Numbered from the stretch's first letter, positions 33,040 to 42,683 are shown. The stretch: 64,000 nucleotides of DNA from Bordetella parapertussis (GCA_943328975.2 CALQCC020000010.1:62001-126000), one strand, 5' to 3'. The notes: generated by a model not told the origin, from the letters alone. A program made the numbers and translations.

Positions 33040-34689
33040 ATGATCGGCAATCTTAGTACGAAACATAAGACCTGGAACTGGTTGATTGCAGTGCTGTTAC
33101 TGCTGCCATCGGCGTGGTTTTTGGCTCAGTTTAGTGACCTGCCGCGCTTCGGTCAGTTGCACGATGACAGCCTGTACTTCGTGTCGGCCAAATCGCTGGC
33201 GCAGGGCCATGGTTACCGCATCGAAAGCCTGCCGGGGGAGCCTTCGCAGACGAAATATCCGCCGTTGTATCCATTGCTGCTGTCGATCGCCTGGCGCGTG
33301 ACGCCGGAATTTCCGCAGAATCTGCCTCTGGCGGGCTGGCTTTCCTGGCTGGCGCTGCCCGCGGTCCTGGCGCAGTTGGGTTTCGTCTTTTCGCAATGGG
33401 GCTTTAGCCGTTGGCGGACCTGGGGCTTGATGGCTCTGTTCGGGCTGAGTCCCTATGTGATCCTTTTCAGCTCGCAGTTGCTCAGCGAACTCTGGTTCCT
33501 CGCGTTTGTCCTGGGGGCGACGCTGCTGCTGGAGCGAGCGCTGGCCTCGAAGTCCGCGCGGTGGACGGTCGCGGCGGGGGTGGTTGCGGGGCTGGCTTAT
33601 CTGACGCGATCCGCGGGGCTCGCTCTTTTCGCTGCGGGATCGCTCTATCTGTGGATGAGCAAAGAGCGCCGTCTGGCCGGCCTGTTCACGGCGGCGGCCG
33701 CGCCTTTCGCGCTGGGCTGGATGGTTTGGGCGCGATTGCATCAGGCTACGACGAATGATCCGGAACTGATCTACTACCTCGACTACTTTCGTTATGAGGC
33801 GTACGCGATTTCGTGGAGCGATCTTCCCGTGGTGTTGTGGAAGAATGTCGACGGTCTGCTCGCGGGGTTAGGCGGAATGATTCTGCCGAAGCTGAGCGGA
33901 TCATTGTTCGAGAAGATTTTTGCGCAAGTCATCGGGGTCGCGATGATTTCTGGCGTGGTGCGGTTGGTGCGGCGGGGGTCGGGGTATTTGTTCGCGTTGT
34001 TCGCGGGCTTCAGCGTGCTGCTCTTGTTGATCTGGCATTTTCCGCCCAACGAACGGTTTGTGTTGCCGCTGTTTCCTTTGACTTTGGCGGGCTTACTGGT
34101 GGAGGCGGAGCATTTTGTTTCGCTGCTGCAGGCGAGCCGGCAGCATAAAGATCGCAGTCAGCGAGTGGTCGCCGGGGGCATGATGGGATTCGCCGGGCTA
34201 TTCGCCGTCGGACTGCTGGGCTTGCAGGTTTACGTCGGGGCGATCTATCTGCCTGAGGATGCTCGCAACCACCGTGCCGACAAACTGGAGCGCGAGGCGT
34301 CGTATCGCTGGGTGGCGGAGAACACGTCCAAGGACGCGGCGGTGCTCTCTGCCGACGATGGGATGCTGTACCTAAACACGGGGCGTCATGCGATGCGCCG
34401 TCCGGTGCCGCCGTTCCTCTGGTATCGAGAGGATCACGCTGGCATGGTCGCGTGGCTGGGCGAGCCAGCGGACTACGCTCGGCGGCATGGGCTGAGCTAC
34501 TTCGATTTCGCAGGCGTGGACGTGAGCCTGGGCGTGGATGACGACGATAGCGACGCCATCAAAAAGAAGATCGCAGGCAGCGCTGAACTGGAAGCGTTGA
34601 TGCAGCGCGGGAACGCTACTTTGTACGCTGTGCGGCTGCAGCGTTCGGCCGCAGACCTGCGTACAACACCGCTCCCACCAGTACGATGA
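33040..34689 (+). CDS. Multi-pass membrane glycosyltransferase-like protein (GT39/GT83-like)
   Basis: A 549-residue protein from the ATG at 33040. About ten membrane segments follow the opening LIAVLLLLPSAWFLAQ. The first periplasmic loop has HDDSLYFVSAKSLAQGHGYR, with the acidic residues expected of polyprenyl-phosphate-dependent GT-C enzymes. The last 130 residues are soluble and probably face the periplasm. Its 3' end overlaps the amino acid permease gene on the other strand by 74 bases. The sugar is unknown. Confidence 0.82.
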   Translation: MIGNLSTKHKTWNWLIAVLLLLPSAWFLAQFSDLPRFGQLHDDSLYFVSAKSLAQGHGYRIESLPGEPSQTKYPPLYPLLLSIAWRVTPEFPQNLPLAGWLSWLALPAVLAQLGFVFSQWGFSRWRTWGLMALFGLSPYVILFSSQLLSELWFLAFVLGATLLLERALASKSARWTVAAGVVAGLAYLTRSAGLALFAAGSLYLWMSKERRLAGLFTAAAAPFALGWMVWARLHQATTNDPELIYYLDYFRYEAYAISWSDLPVVLWKNVDGLLAGLGGMILPKLSGSLFEKIFAQVIGVAMISGVVRLVRRGSGYLFALFAGFSVLLLLIWHFPPNERFVLPLFPLTLAGLLVEAEHFVSLLQASRQHKDRSQRVVAGGMMGFAGLFAVGLLGLQVYVGAIYLPEDARNHRADKLEREASYRWVAENTSKDAAVLSADDGMLYLNTGRHAMRRPVPPFLWYREDHAGMVAWLGEPADYARRHGLSYFDFAGVDVSLGVDDDDSDAIKKKIAGSAELEALMQRGNATLYAVRLQRSAADLRTTPLPPVR

Positions 34690-36091
34690 TCAAGCCCGGC
34701 CACGTGGTGGCGGGACGATAGGCGAACAAAATCACCAGCACGACTGTCGCTCCCAGAATGTAGAGCGCGGGCACCAGCGGATAACCGGGGACACGATAGG
34801 GCCGGTCCGCGTCGGGACGTTTCGCGCGCAGACGGAACACCGCGGCGATGGTCAGGATGTAGAAGATCAGCGCAGCGGAGATCACGTAGTCGAGCAGGTT
34901 GCCGTAGAGATTGCCGTAGGTTCCCGTGGCGGTGTTGAACGTGCGCGGCAACACCAGTGCGGCAGACCACGCCCCTTGCATCCACAGCGAGTGGCCGGGG
35001 ACGTTGGCCGCGTTCAAGGTGCCTGCGCGAGGGAAGAACAAGCGATCCTTGGCCATGGCGTAATAGGCTCGGGCGCCAGCCATTACCAGGCTGTTCACGC
35101 AGCCGAACGTAGAGATCATGATGGCGATCGCCATCAACACACTGCCGTAGCCAGGGAAGATTCGTTCCACCACTGCCGTCGCCACTCGATCCGAAGGTGC
35201 GTTCTGGATGCCTTCGAGCGGCAGCACCAGCAGGTAGATCACGTTGACCAAGACGTAGAGCAATACGACTGCAGTGCAGCCGATCGCCATGGCCTTGGGG
35301 AGATTGCGGCGCGGGTCGCGAACCTCGCCGGCAATGAAGGTGACGTCATGCCAGGCGTCGGCGGAAAATAGCGAGCCCGATTGGGCGACGCAGATGGCGA
35401 CCAACAATCCGAAGATGCTGCCTGCCGCGACGCCGAGCGAGGCATCGAAGGTTCCGACGCGGAAAAAATCCGTAAAGTTGGCGGCGGCCTCGGCATTGCG
35501 ACCGAGGAAGAGGCCGGCCAGAATCAGTGCCCCTAGCGCGGCTACCTTGGCAGTGGTGAAAACGTTCTGCACGATCTTGCCGTATTCGAGGCCGCGCGAG
35601 TTGGACCACGTTAGGAGTACGATCACGGACACACCCACCAACTGCGCCGTTGATAACGAGATCGCGTAGCCCTCGCTGAGATGGATCGGCGCGATGATGT
35701 AACTGTTCTCCGCGATGCCGGGCACCAGTACGGAAAAAAAGCGCGCGAAGGCCACGGCGACCGCTGCGATGGTTCCGGTTTGGATGACTGCGAAGAGGGT
35801 CCAGCCGTAGAGGAAGCCCCACAATGGCGAGTAGGCTTCGCGCAGGAATACGTAGACGCCTCCGGCTTCTGGCATCATGCACGCGAGTTCGCCGTAGGAG
35901 AGTGCTGCTGCGATGGTAAGCACCGCAGTCAGGCCCCATGCAGCCAACAGCCATCCTGGGGAATTGATGAGACGAGCCATGTCGGCGGATACGAGAAAGA
36001 TCCCCGAGCCGATCATGGTGCCGATGACCACCATCGTCGCGTCAAAGAGATTCAAGCCACGGACGAAACCTCGGGGGGCGGGTGGGTGCAT
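34616..36091 (-). CDS. APC-superfamily amino acid permease
   Basis: A 491-residue transporter with twelve predicted membrane segments. The APC opening IGTMIGSGIFLVSADMAR is present, with the unwound GSGIF helix used for substrate carboxylate binding, and later GELACMMPEAGGVYVFLREAY. The family imports amino acids with protons or by exchange. It faces the P5C dehydrogenase gene across 23 bases in the divergent orientation, which hints at a proline or glutamate-type substrate but does not prove it. Tail-to-tail overlap with the membrane glycosyltransferase is 74 bases. Confidence 0.93.
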   Translation of the reverse strand: MHPPAPRGFVRGLNLFDATMVVIGTMIGSGIFLVSADMARLINSPGWLLAAWGLTAVLTIAAALSYGELACMMPEAGGVYVFLREAYSPLWGFLYGWTLFAVIQTGTIAAVAVAFARFFSVLVPGIAENSYIIAPIHLSEGYAISLSTAQLVGVSVIVLLTWSNSRGLEYGKIVQNVFTTAKVAALGALILAGLFLGRNAEAAANFTDFFRVGTFDASLGVAAGSIFGLLVAICVAQSGSLFSADAWHDVTFIAGEVRDPRRNLPKAMAIGCTAVVLLYVLVNVIYLLVLPLEGIQNAPSDRVATAVVERIFPGYGSVLMAIAIMISTFGCVNSLVMAGARAYYAMAKDRLFFPRAGTLNAANVPGHSLWMQGAWSAALVLPRTFNTATGTYGNLYGNLLDYVISAALIFYILTIAAVFRLRAKRPDADRPYRVPGYPLVPALYILGATVVLVILFAYRPATTWPGLIIVLVGAVLYAGLRPNAAAAQRTK

Positions 36092-36114
36092 TGGTCAATT
36101 GTAGACTGGGACGT

Positions 36115-37665
36115 ATGGGCTCCGTAAGTTCCTTTGCAAATGAACCGCTGATCGATTTTTCGCGCCCGGAGAATGCGACTGCCATGCGCGCAGCCATCGC
36201 TGCGGTACGGGCAGAACTGGGGCGCGAGTACGACCTGGTGATCGGCGGCGCGCGCAGCCGTACTAGTGGAAAGATTCGATCTTTGAATCCGGCCAAGCCG
36301 AGCGAATTGGTCGGGCTGCATCAGAAGGCCGGTCCGGAGCACGTCGAGCCTGCGATGCACGCCGCGCTCGCTGCGTTTGAGTCGTGGAAGTTTGTATCCG
36401 CTGAGGAACGCGCGGCGTGGTTGTTTCGCGTGGCGGCGATCCTGCGAACACGCAAGCTCGAGTTCAATGCATGGCTGGTGGTGGAGGTCGGCAAGAACTG
36501 GGCCGAGGCGGAAGCGGACACTTGCGAGGCGATCGATTTCTGCGAACTCTACGCCCGGCTCGTTCTACAGATGGACCAAGCCGAGCCCGTCGTGCAATTG
36601 CCCGGCGAGCGCGACACTCTGCGCTACATCCCGTTAGGAGTGGGCGCGGTGATCCCGCCGTGGAATTTCCCGTTGGCGATTCTGTGCGGGATGACGGTGG
36701 CGTCGGTGGTGTGCGGAAACACCGTGGTGCTGAAGCCGTCGAGCGATTCTCCTACGATCGCGGCCAAGTTTTTTGAAGCGATGGAGGAAGCGGGTCTGCC
36801 GCCGGGCGTGGTCAACTTCTGTCCCGGCGCGGGCGGCACCTTTGGCGACGGCTTGGTGAATCACCCTCAGACGCGATTCATCGCCTTCACCGGATCGCGC
36901 GACGTGGGGCTGCATATCCATCAAGCGGCGGCGCAGCAGCAACCCGGGCAGTTGTGGATCAAGCGCACAATTCTGGAAATGGGCGGCAAGGACGGCATCG
37001 TGGTCGCAGCCGATGCCGACCTCGACTCGGCCGCGGACGGCGTGACGGCGGCGGCGTTTGGCTTCCAGGGGCAGAAGTGCTCGGCCTGCTCCCGCGTGAT
37101 TGTGGAGGCGCCTGTTTACGATGCGTTCCTTGCCAAGCTGCTGGAGCGCGTTGGGAGGCTCGCAATCGGCAGTCCTGAGGAGAATGGACAGGTCGGGCCG
37201 GTGGTTAATCAGGGTGCGGTGGATTCCATCCTCAGCTACATCGCGATTGGGTCCGCAGAGGGGCGCTTGGTGGCGGGTGGCAAACGGGCTGCGGGCGAGG
37301 GGTACGTTTTGGAGCCTACGGTGATTGCCGACGTTGCGGCCACTGCTCGCATTGCACGGGAAGAGATCTTCGGACCAGTGCTCGCTGTGATCCGCGCGCG
37401 CGATTTTGATGACGCGCTGGCGATCGCTAACAACACAGATTACGGACTTACGGGGGCGGTCTACACGCGCTCAGCCGCGCAGATTGAGCGGGCCAAACGC
37501 GAGTTCCACGTCGGCAACCTCTACATCAACCGCAAGTGTACAGGCGCGATCGTAGGGGCTCACCCGTTTGGCGGATTCAACATGTCCGGGACGGATTCCA
37601 AGGCCGGTGGTGCGGATTACTTGTACCTGTTTACGCAGGCCAAGTCGATCGCGCAGAAACTCTAG
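36115..37665 (+). CDS. L-glutamate gamma-semialdehyde (1-pyrroline-5-carboxylate) dehydrogenase
   Basis: A 516-residue aldehyde dehydrogenase, from the ATG at 36115, which matches the length of single-domain RocA enzymes. Catalytic glutamate is in LEMGGKDG, catalytic cysteine in GFQGQKCSACSRV, and PWNFPLAILCGMT and EEIFGPVLAV are the usual cofactor and C-terminal blocks. The enzyme oxidises glutamate semialdehyde to glutamate with NAD in proline or arginine breakdown. No proline dehydrogenase is nearby. The divergent amino acid permease may feed it. Confidence 0.92.
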   Translation: MGSVSSFANEPLIDFSRPENATAMRAAIAAVRAELGREYDLVIGGARSRTSGKIRSLNPAKPSELVGLHQKAGPEHVEPAMHAALAAFESWKFVSAEERAAWLFRVAAILRTRKLEFNAWLVVEVGKNWAEAEADTCEAIDFCELYARLVLQMDQAEPVVQLPGERDTLRYIPLGVGAVIPPWNFPLAILCGMTVASVVCGNTVVLKPSSDSPTIAAKFFEAMEEAGLPPGVVNFCPGAGGTFGDGLVNHPQTRFIAFTGSRDVGLHIHQAAAQQQPGQLWIKRTILEMGGKDGIVVAADADLDSAADGVTAAAFGFQGQKCSACSRVIVEAPVYDAFLAKLLERVGRLAIGSPEENGQVGPVVNQGAVDSILSYIAIGSAEGRLVAGGKRAAGEGYVLEPTVIADVAATARIAREEIFGPVLAVIRARDFDDALAIANNTDYGLTGAVYTRSAAQIERAKREFHVGNLYINRKCTGAIVGAHPFGGFNMSGTDSKAGGADYLYLFTQAKSIAQKL

Positions 37666-37668
37666 CCA

Positions 37669-40002
37669 CTATTGGAAGCGGGCGGTCACGACGTTGGCGG
37701 TGGTTCCATCGACGGTTAAGCGGATGTCCACGGTGCCAAAGCCTCCGAGCGATAGCGGGATGCGGACGTTGATTTGGTCGAGGGCGGGGAAGGTTCCTTG
37801 CGCTCCGGCGTACAGGACCTCCACCGGGATTCCGGCTACAGTGACCGAGACTCCCGCGGGCGTGTGGGCGCGCAGGCCAGTGCCGTAGAGGACCAAGTAA
37901 ATCTCGGTGCCGAAGCGGACGGGGATCACGCTATCGCCGACGGTGAGCGTCGTGATCGTCTTGTCGTTGTTGACGATCAACGCCTGCGCGGCGGCCAGGC
38001 CCTGACCTGTACCGGTGGCGCTGAACAGGCCCGGCGCCGTGAGCGCTAGTGTTACGGGGAACTCGGCGGAGCCGCCCGGCGTGGTGACCGTGATCGTTGC
38101 TGGACCGCGAGCGGCGCTGGCGGGAACGATGAAGTTGATCTGCGTGTCGCCGGAGAAGGTCAGCACCAGGGTCTGCTGCGATCCCGCGGAATCGCGCAGT
38201 TTCACGACTGGATTGGGACCCAAGCGCACACCAAAGAGAGCACCGTAAGAACCGGGCGCGAGCGTTCCCGCTGTATACGAAGCAGCATTGGCGATTCCGT
38301 CCACGCTGGGGCCCAGGGGAACGACCGGTTGAACGAAGAACGTTCGGGTAACGGACGGAGCCGCGGGGAACGTGGTGTTACCGGGTTGTGACGCGGAGAC
38401 GGTGCACAGTCCGGTGGCGACTAAAGTGACTACGTTCCCGGCGACGGTGCACACGCTGGGAGGACTGGCGATGAAACTCACAGGCAACCCGGAAGAAGCC
38501 GTCGCTGTCAGCGTGAACGGAGACGCATCCAATGTTCGATCCGTCAGCGGGGCGAAGGTGATCGTCTGGGAGGTGCGGGCTACCGTAAAACTACGCTGCA
38601 GCAGCGGGGCAGGCGAATAGGTTTGATCGCCGGACTGGATTGCGAGCACCGTGCACACGCCGGTGGTGAGGAAGGTCGCTACTCCCTTTGAAACGGTGCA
38701 GACAGTGTTGGTGAGTCCGACAAAGACTACCGGGAGACCCGAGTCCGCCGCTGCCGATAGCGTTAGCGGTCCATCGTTGAGTCCGCGATCCGCGGGCTGG
38801 GGAAACAGAATCTGTTGCGTCAACAGCGTGGGCGGGCGCGTCCCACTGTTCAGTAGAATGCGAAACGCAGCCGCGTTGCCCTCGAGGACCAGAAGGTCCG
38901 TCCTGCGATCTCCGTTAAAGTCGCCGGTTTCGAGCAGCGGGGTTGGGCCGCCGTACGGGAAAGGGTTGGTTAAGACGGTGAAGGCGCCTGCTCCATTGCC
39001 TAGGCCGATGAAAAGTTCGGGTGTGCCTCCTACGGGCACTTCCCGCCCAATGACCCAGTCCATGCGTCCATCCAGATCGAAGTCCGCTGCGGCAATGCTA
39101 TAGGGATTGACGCCGGCATTGGAGCTGGTAGAAGTCAGCGGCGTGAGGACGCCCCCACCGGAGTTTGTCCACAGCGTTACCTGGTTGCGGAAATAGCCGA
39201 ACATGACAACGTCCAGGTTGCGATCCCCGTTGAAGTCCGCCACGGCCAACTGTGGATTCGGATTGGATTGGGGCGGTTGGTTGCCCATAGAGGCAGTCGC
39301 TGTGAAGGAGCCTCGGCCATCGCCCAGGGCAACAACCAAGCCGACGCCTGAGGAATGGCTCGCGGTAATGACGAGGTCCGGACGTTTGTCGCCGTTCAGG
39401 TCCACCGACTGGATGTCTCCGATGACCGACCCTAGCGGGACGGGAAGTGTTACGGGTGTGGAGAGGAAGGCGATGGACAAGTCGCCTTTGCCGTTTCCAC
39501 GGAGAACCGTGAGCACCGCGCTAGCGCTGGATGGAGCAGTGACGATCGCGAGATCGAGGTTGCCGTCCTGGTCGAAGTCGCCGGTGGCCGCGGCACGGAC
39601 GAGATCGGAGACGATGAACGCCGGTCGAACTGTGAACGTTCCAGTTCCTGAGCCCAGCAAGATGCGGGCGGTCGGCTCAGAGAACGGCGCCGTGTAGGTG
39701 AGCACTGCCAAGTCGGGCTTGCCGTCGTTATCGAAGTCTCCCGCTACCAGGCCCGTGGGGGTATCGATGAGAATGGGCGAATTGGGCGATGCCGTGAAGC
39801 TTCCGTCCGCCGCGCCCAGGGCGAGCAAGGGCGTACCGGGAACGGCCGCGGCTCGCGCGAAGTCCAGGCGACCGTCGAGATTGAAGTCGGCGATGGCGTA
39901 TTGGTTGGTGAATCCGAGCGGAATCGATCCCACAGGTTGGAACGACTGCGCCTGCGCGGATGCGGCGAGGAGGAGAACGGTCGGTAGGAGTCGGTGAATC
40001 AT
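37669..40002 (-). CDS. Secreted FG-GAP repeat protein with Ig-like domains and a Solibacter-type C-terminal domain
   Basis: A 777-residue protein with a signal peptide (first 18 residues, ending SAQA). Residues about 25-400 hold seven FG-GAP/VCBS repeats of the DFNxDGxxDxA type (for example GDFDNDGKPDLAV), which bind calcium in integrin-like propellers. Two Ig-like repeats with a shared pattern (SGLPV.F... CTV) follow at about 410-555. The last 220 residues form the TIGR03437-type domain named from Solibacter (NAASYTAGTLAPGSYGALFG). Such proteins are exported and of unknown role, probably adhesion. A strong hairpin lies just upstream. Confidence 0.92.
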   Translation of the reverse strand: MIHRLLPTVLLLAASAQAQSFQPVGSIPLGFTNQYAIADFNLDGRLDFARAAAVPGTPLLALGAADGSFTASPNSPILIDTPTGLVAGDFDNDGKPDLAVLTYTAPFSEPTARILLGSGTGTFTVRPAFIVSDLVRAAATGDFDQDGNLDLAIVTAPSSASAVLTVLRGNGKGDLSIAFLSTPVTLPVPLGSVIGDIQSVDLNGDKRPDLVITASHSSGVGLVVALGDGRGSFTATASMGNQPPQSNPNPQLAVADFNGDRNLDVVMFGYFRNQVTLWTNSGGGVLTPLTSTSSNAGVNPYSIAAADFDLDGRMDWVIGREVPVGGTPELFIGLGNGAGAFTVLTNPFPYGGPTPLLETGDFNGDRRTDLLVLEGNAAAFRILLNSGTRPPTLLTQQILFPQPADRGLNDGPLTLSAAADSGLPVVFVGLTNTVCTVSKGVATFLTTGVCTVLAIQSGDQTYSPAPLLQRSFTVARTSQTITFAPLTDRTLDASPFTLTATASSGLPVSFIASPPSVCTVAGNVVTLVATGLCTVSASQPGNTTFPAAPSVTRTFFVQPVVPLGPSVDGIANAASYTAGTLAPGSYGALFGVRLGPNPVVKLRDSAGSQQTLVLTFSGDTQINFIVPASAARGPATITVTTPGGSAEFPVTLALTAPGLFSATGTGQGLAAAQALIVNNDKTITTLTVGDSVIPVRFGTEIYLVLYGTGLRAHTPAGVSVTVAGIPVEVLYAGAQGTFPALDQINVRIPLSLGGFGTVDIRLTVDGTTANVVTARFQ

Positions 40003-40019
40003 GACTCCTTCATGATAAA

Positions 40020-40046
40020 CGCCGGAAGAGGGTCACTCTTCCGGCG
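40020..40046 (-). terminator. Rho-independent terminator of fdhA
   Basis: A perfect 11-base stem (40020-40030 with 40036-40046) closes a 5-base loop. On the minus strand it lies 26 bases past the fdhA stop and is followed by GTTTATCAT, a weak T-run. It separates fdhA from the FG-GAP protein gene. Confidence 0.8.
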
Positions 40047-40071
40047 TCGGTACTGCGGGTACAGAAAAGAA

Positions 40072-41283
40072 CTACTTGGTCATGCCGTGCGGGTCGATGA
40101 CGAACTTCTTCGCCGCGCCCTTGTCGAAGTCCTTGTAACCTTGCGGGGCTTCGTCGAGGGAGATCATGGTTGCATTAACCGCCTTGGCGATGTGCACCTT
40201 GTCGTACAGAATGGCGGTCATGAGGTTGCGGTTGTAGCGCAGCACGGGGCACTGGCCGGTGTGGAAGGAGCAGGACTTCGCCCAACCGAGGCCGATGCGG
40301 AGGCTGAGCGCGCCAATCTTGGCGGCGGCGTCGACGCCACCCGGATCACCGGTGACGTACAGGCCGGGGATACCGATGGAACCACCCGCGCGGGCGATTT
40401 CCTGGAGGGAGTTCAGCACGGTGGCCGGACGTTCGACAGAGGAGTCGCCGCCGTGGCCACGAGCTTCAAAGCCGACGCAATCTACGGCGCAATCGACAAC
40501 CGGCTCACCGAGGATCTGCTCGATGGCGGCGCCGAGGTTCGGAACCTTGCTGACGTCGATGACCTCGCAACCGAAGCTCTTGGCCTGTGCCAAGCGTTCC
40601 GGAATCATGTCACCGACGATGACGACGGCAGCGCCCAACAAATGCGCGCTAGCGGCCGCCGCGAGGCCGACCGGACCCGCACCGGCGATGTAGACGGTGG
40701 AACCCGGCTTCACGCCCGCTTGGATGCAACCGTGATAGCCAGTCGGGAAGATGTCGGAGAGCAAGGTGAGATCCTTGATCTTCGCCATCGCCTTTTCCTT
40801 GTTCGGGAACTTGATGAGGTTGAAGTCGGCGTAGGGGACCATGACGTATTCCGCCTGTCCGCCCACCCAGCCGCCCATGTCGACGTAGCCATAGGCTGCG
40901 CCGGGACGCGCGGGATTCACGGTCAAGCAGATGCCGGTCAAGCCTTCGCGGCAATTGCGGCAACGGCCGCAAGCGATGTTGAAAGGAACGGTGCAGATGT
41001 CACCGATTTCCAGCATCTCCACGTCGGAGCCCTTTTCGATAATCTGGCCAGTGATTTCATGGCCGAGGATCAGACCCTGCGGGGCGGTTGTACGGCCGCG
41101 GACCATGTGTTGGTCGGAACCGCAGATGTTGGTGGTGACCACCTTCAGGATGACGCCATGGGGCGCATCTTTGCCGCCGAACGGATCGGTCTCGCTCTTC
41201 GGCATTCTCAGCTTCGGGTACGGGATCGACTGGACCGCGACCTCACCCGGTTTAATGTAAGCTACTCCACGATTTGTTGCCAT
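40072..41283 (-). CDS. fdhA: Glutathione-independent formaldehyde dehydrogenase
   Basis: A 403-residue zinc-dependent MDR dehydrogenase. The catalytic zinc site is in NICGSDQHMVRGR with LGHEITG, and the structural zinc cysteines are in CGRCRNCREGLTGIC. The NAD motif is VYIAGAGPVGLAAA. The close match over all its length is to the Pseudomonas-type enzyme that oxidises formaldehyde to formate with tightly held NAD. It may be a dismutase in some hosts. A heme-binding-like GlcG gene precedes it in the same direction with a 62-base gap, and RBS AAGGAG is seen before the ATG. Confidence 0.94.
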   Translation of the reverse strand: MATNRGVAYIKPGEVAVQSIPYPKLRMPKSETDPFGGKDAPHGVILKVVTTNICGSDQHMVRGRTTAPQGLILGHEITGQIIEKGSDVEMLEIGDICTVPFNIACGRCRNCREGLTGICLTVNPARPGAAYGYVDMGGWVGGQAEYVMVPYADFNLIKFPNKEKAMAKIKDLTLLSDIFPTGYHGCIQAGVKPGSTVYIAGAGPVGLAAAASAHLLGAAVVIVGDMIPERLAQAKSFGCEVIDVSKVPNLGAAIEQILGEPVVDCAVDCVGFEARGHGGDSSVERPATVLNSLQEIARAGGSIGIPGLYVTGDPGGVDAAAKIGALSLRIGLGWAKSCSFHTGQCPVLRYNRNLMTAILYDKVHIAKAVNATMISLDEAPQGYKDFDKGAAKKFVIDPHGMTK

Positions 41284-41345
41284 TGGTGTTTCTCCTTACT
41301 TATGTTGTCTAGAATGTTGCGGGTTTGAAAAGAGCGTCCTACTAC

Positions 41346-41741
41346 TTAAAACGCCGCAGCGCCCGCTTCCGCCACTGCGTGATCCTGTTCACCGGAACCG
41401 CCGCTGACGCCGATGGCGCCTACGACTTTTCCGTCCTTCTTCAGCGGAATGCCGCCAGCGAAGATCATAATCTTTCCATCGTTCGAAGCATGGATGCCGA
41501 AGAACTGTCCACCCGACTGGGAGTGAGTGGCAAGGTCCTTGGTCTGGATGTCGAAGGCGCGCGAGGTGTAGGCCTTCTTCTGCGAGATGTCGATGCTGCC
41601 GATCCAGGCATTGTCCATACGGACGTGCGCAACAATGTTGCCGCCGCCGTCGGCGATTGCGATGTTCATAGGCTGTCCGATTTCAGCAGCCTTCTTTTCC
41701 GCCGCAGCGATGACTCGGCGTGCGTCAGCGAGTGTAACCAT
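41346..41741 (-). CDS. GlcG/HbpS-type heme-binding family protein
   Basis: A 131-residue protein of the GlcG/HbpS family: ADARRVIAAAEKKAAEIG, then PMNIAIADGGGNIVAHVRMDNAW, and VVGAIGVSGGSGEQDHAVAEAG near the end. Members bind heme or small molecules in the cytoplasm or outside; the function is often unknown. Upstream of fdhA on the same strand, it may act with the dehydrogenase. A GGAG ribosome site precedes the ATG and a perfect TATAAT lies about 50 bases upstream. A related tandem version is at the right edge of the window. Confidence 0.93.
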   Translation of the reverse strand: MVTLADARRVIAAAEKKAAEIGQPMNIAIADGGGNIVAHVRMDNAWIGSIDISQKKAYTSRAFDIQTKDLATHSQSGGQFFGIHASNDGKIMIFAGGIPLKKDGKVVGAIGVSGGSGEQDHAVAEAGAAAF

Positions 41742-41791
41742 GATGAGTTCTCCGTTCTCCTTGGAATGAGTGTGGGCCTTACCGCTCCAGA

Positions 41792-41797
41792 ATTATA
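41792..41797 (-). promoter_or_regulatory. Perfect -10 box (TATAAT) for the GlcG-fdhA transcript
   Basis: TATAAT on the minus strand lies about 50 bases ahead of the GlcG-like ATG, in the 142-base gap to the aquaporin stop. A TTGTCG 20 bases upstream could be a poor -35. The remaining gap shows no further structure. Confidence 0.45.
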
Positions 41798-41883
41798 GCT
41801 CAAACCGAGGCGCCGCTCGACAAGAAAAAACACGTAGTCGGGGAATGTTCCGAACGGCTTAGGCGAGCTCCGTTGCGCTTGTG

Positions 41884-42597
41884 TTACAGTCCTACGACTT
41901 TCAGGAACAGGCCTGCCAGAACGGCTCCGGCAAAGCCACCGGCGACGGGTACTGCGAGGCCGTAGCCGAAGTCCGAGCTGCCTTTGCCGGGGATCGGCAG
42001 GATGGCGTGTGCGATGCGCGGGCCCAGGTCGCGGGCGGGGTTGATCGCGAATCCAGTGGTGCCGCCGAGGCCGGCGCCGATGCCCCACACGAGTAGGCCG
42101 ATCAACAACTGTGCGAGTCCAGCGGCGGGTGAGCCTTTCACGATGGAGACGATGCCGATTACCAGCACGCAGGTGCCGAGGGCTTCGCTGATAAAGTTCG
42201 TGACGGTGTTTTTGATGGCGCCTCCGGTGGAGAAGCAGGCGAGTTTACCGCCCGCGTCCGGGGTTTCGGCCCAATGAGGCAGGAAGTTCAGCCATACAAG
42301 GATTGCGCCGACGATGCCGCCGAGGAGTTGAGCGACCAGGAAGCCGGGCAGGTCCGCGAAGTTACCGGAATTGATCGCAAGGGCGAGGGTCACGGCGGGA
42401 TTGATGTGGGCTCCGGGGCTACCGCAAGCCTGGGCGACGAAGATGCCAGCCATCACGGCGAAAGCGAATCCGGAGATGATGACGGGCCATCCGGAATTGT
42501 TGCCGAGAGTCTTCTTGAGGACGACGTTGGCTACCGTGCCGTTACCGATCAGCACCAGAACTAGCGTGCCCATAAATTCTCCGAACAGGGGGTTCAT
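41884..42597 (-). CDS. MIP family aquaglyceroporin (GlpF-like)
   Basis: A 237-residue channel protein with six membrane segments and the two half-helices carrying NPA motifs: SPGAHINPAVTLAL and GFAINPARDLGPR. The aspartate in NPARD is characteristic of glycerol facilitators, so glycerol or small polyols are the expected solutes. A good ribosome site (AAGGAG) precedes the ATG. It is the last gene of the minus-strand group behind RluE, with an 86-base gap, so it may have its own promoter. No glycerol kinase is nearby. Confidence 0.93.
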   Translation of the reverse strand: MNPLFGEFMGTLVLVLIGNGTVANVVLKKTLGNNSGWPVIISGFAFAVMAGIFVAQACGSPGAHINPAVTLALAINSGNFADLPGFLVAQLLGGIVGAILVWLNFLPHWAETPDAGGKLACFSTGGAIKNTVTNFISEALGTCVLVIGIVSIVKGSPAAGLAQLLIGLLVWGIGAGLGGTTGFAINPARDLGPRIAHAILPIPGKGSSDFGYGLAVPVAGGFAGAVLAGLFLKVVGL

Positions 42598-42683
42598 AAA
42601 TCTCCTTGGTTAACCCGCGCGCGCGACGCGGCGGTTTTGCGAGTTTACACGATGCAGGCGGCGAGAAGCAACGGCAATCAGGC

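Noticed and set aside
39994-41328. A 444-residue plus-strand open frame opposite fdhA
   Set aside because: It is rich in D, H, G and A without any domain, and the minus strand carries a textbook zinc dehydrogenase.
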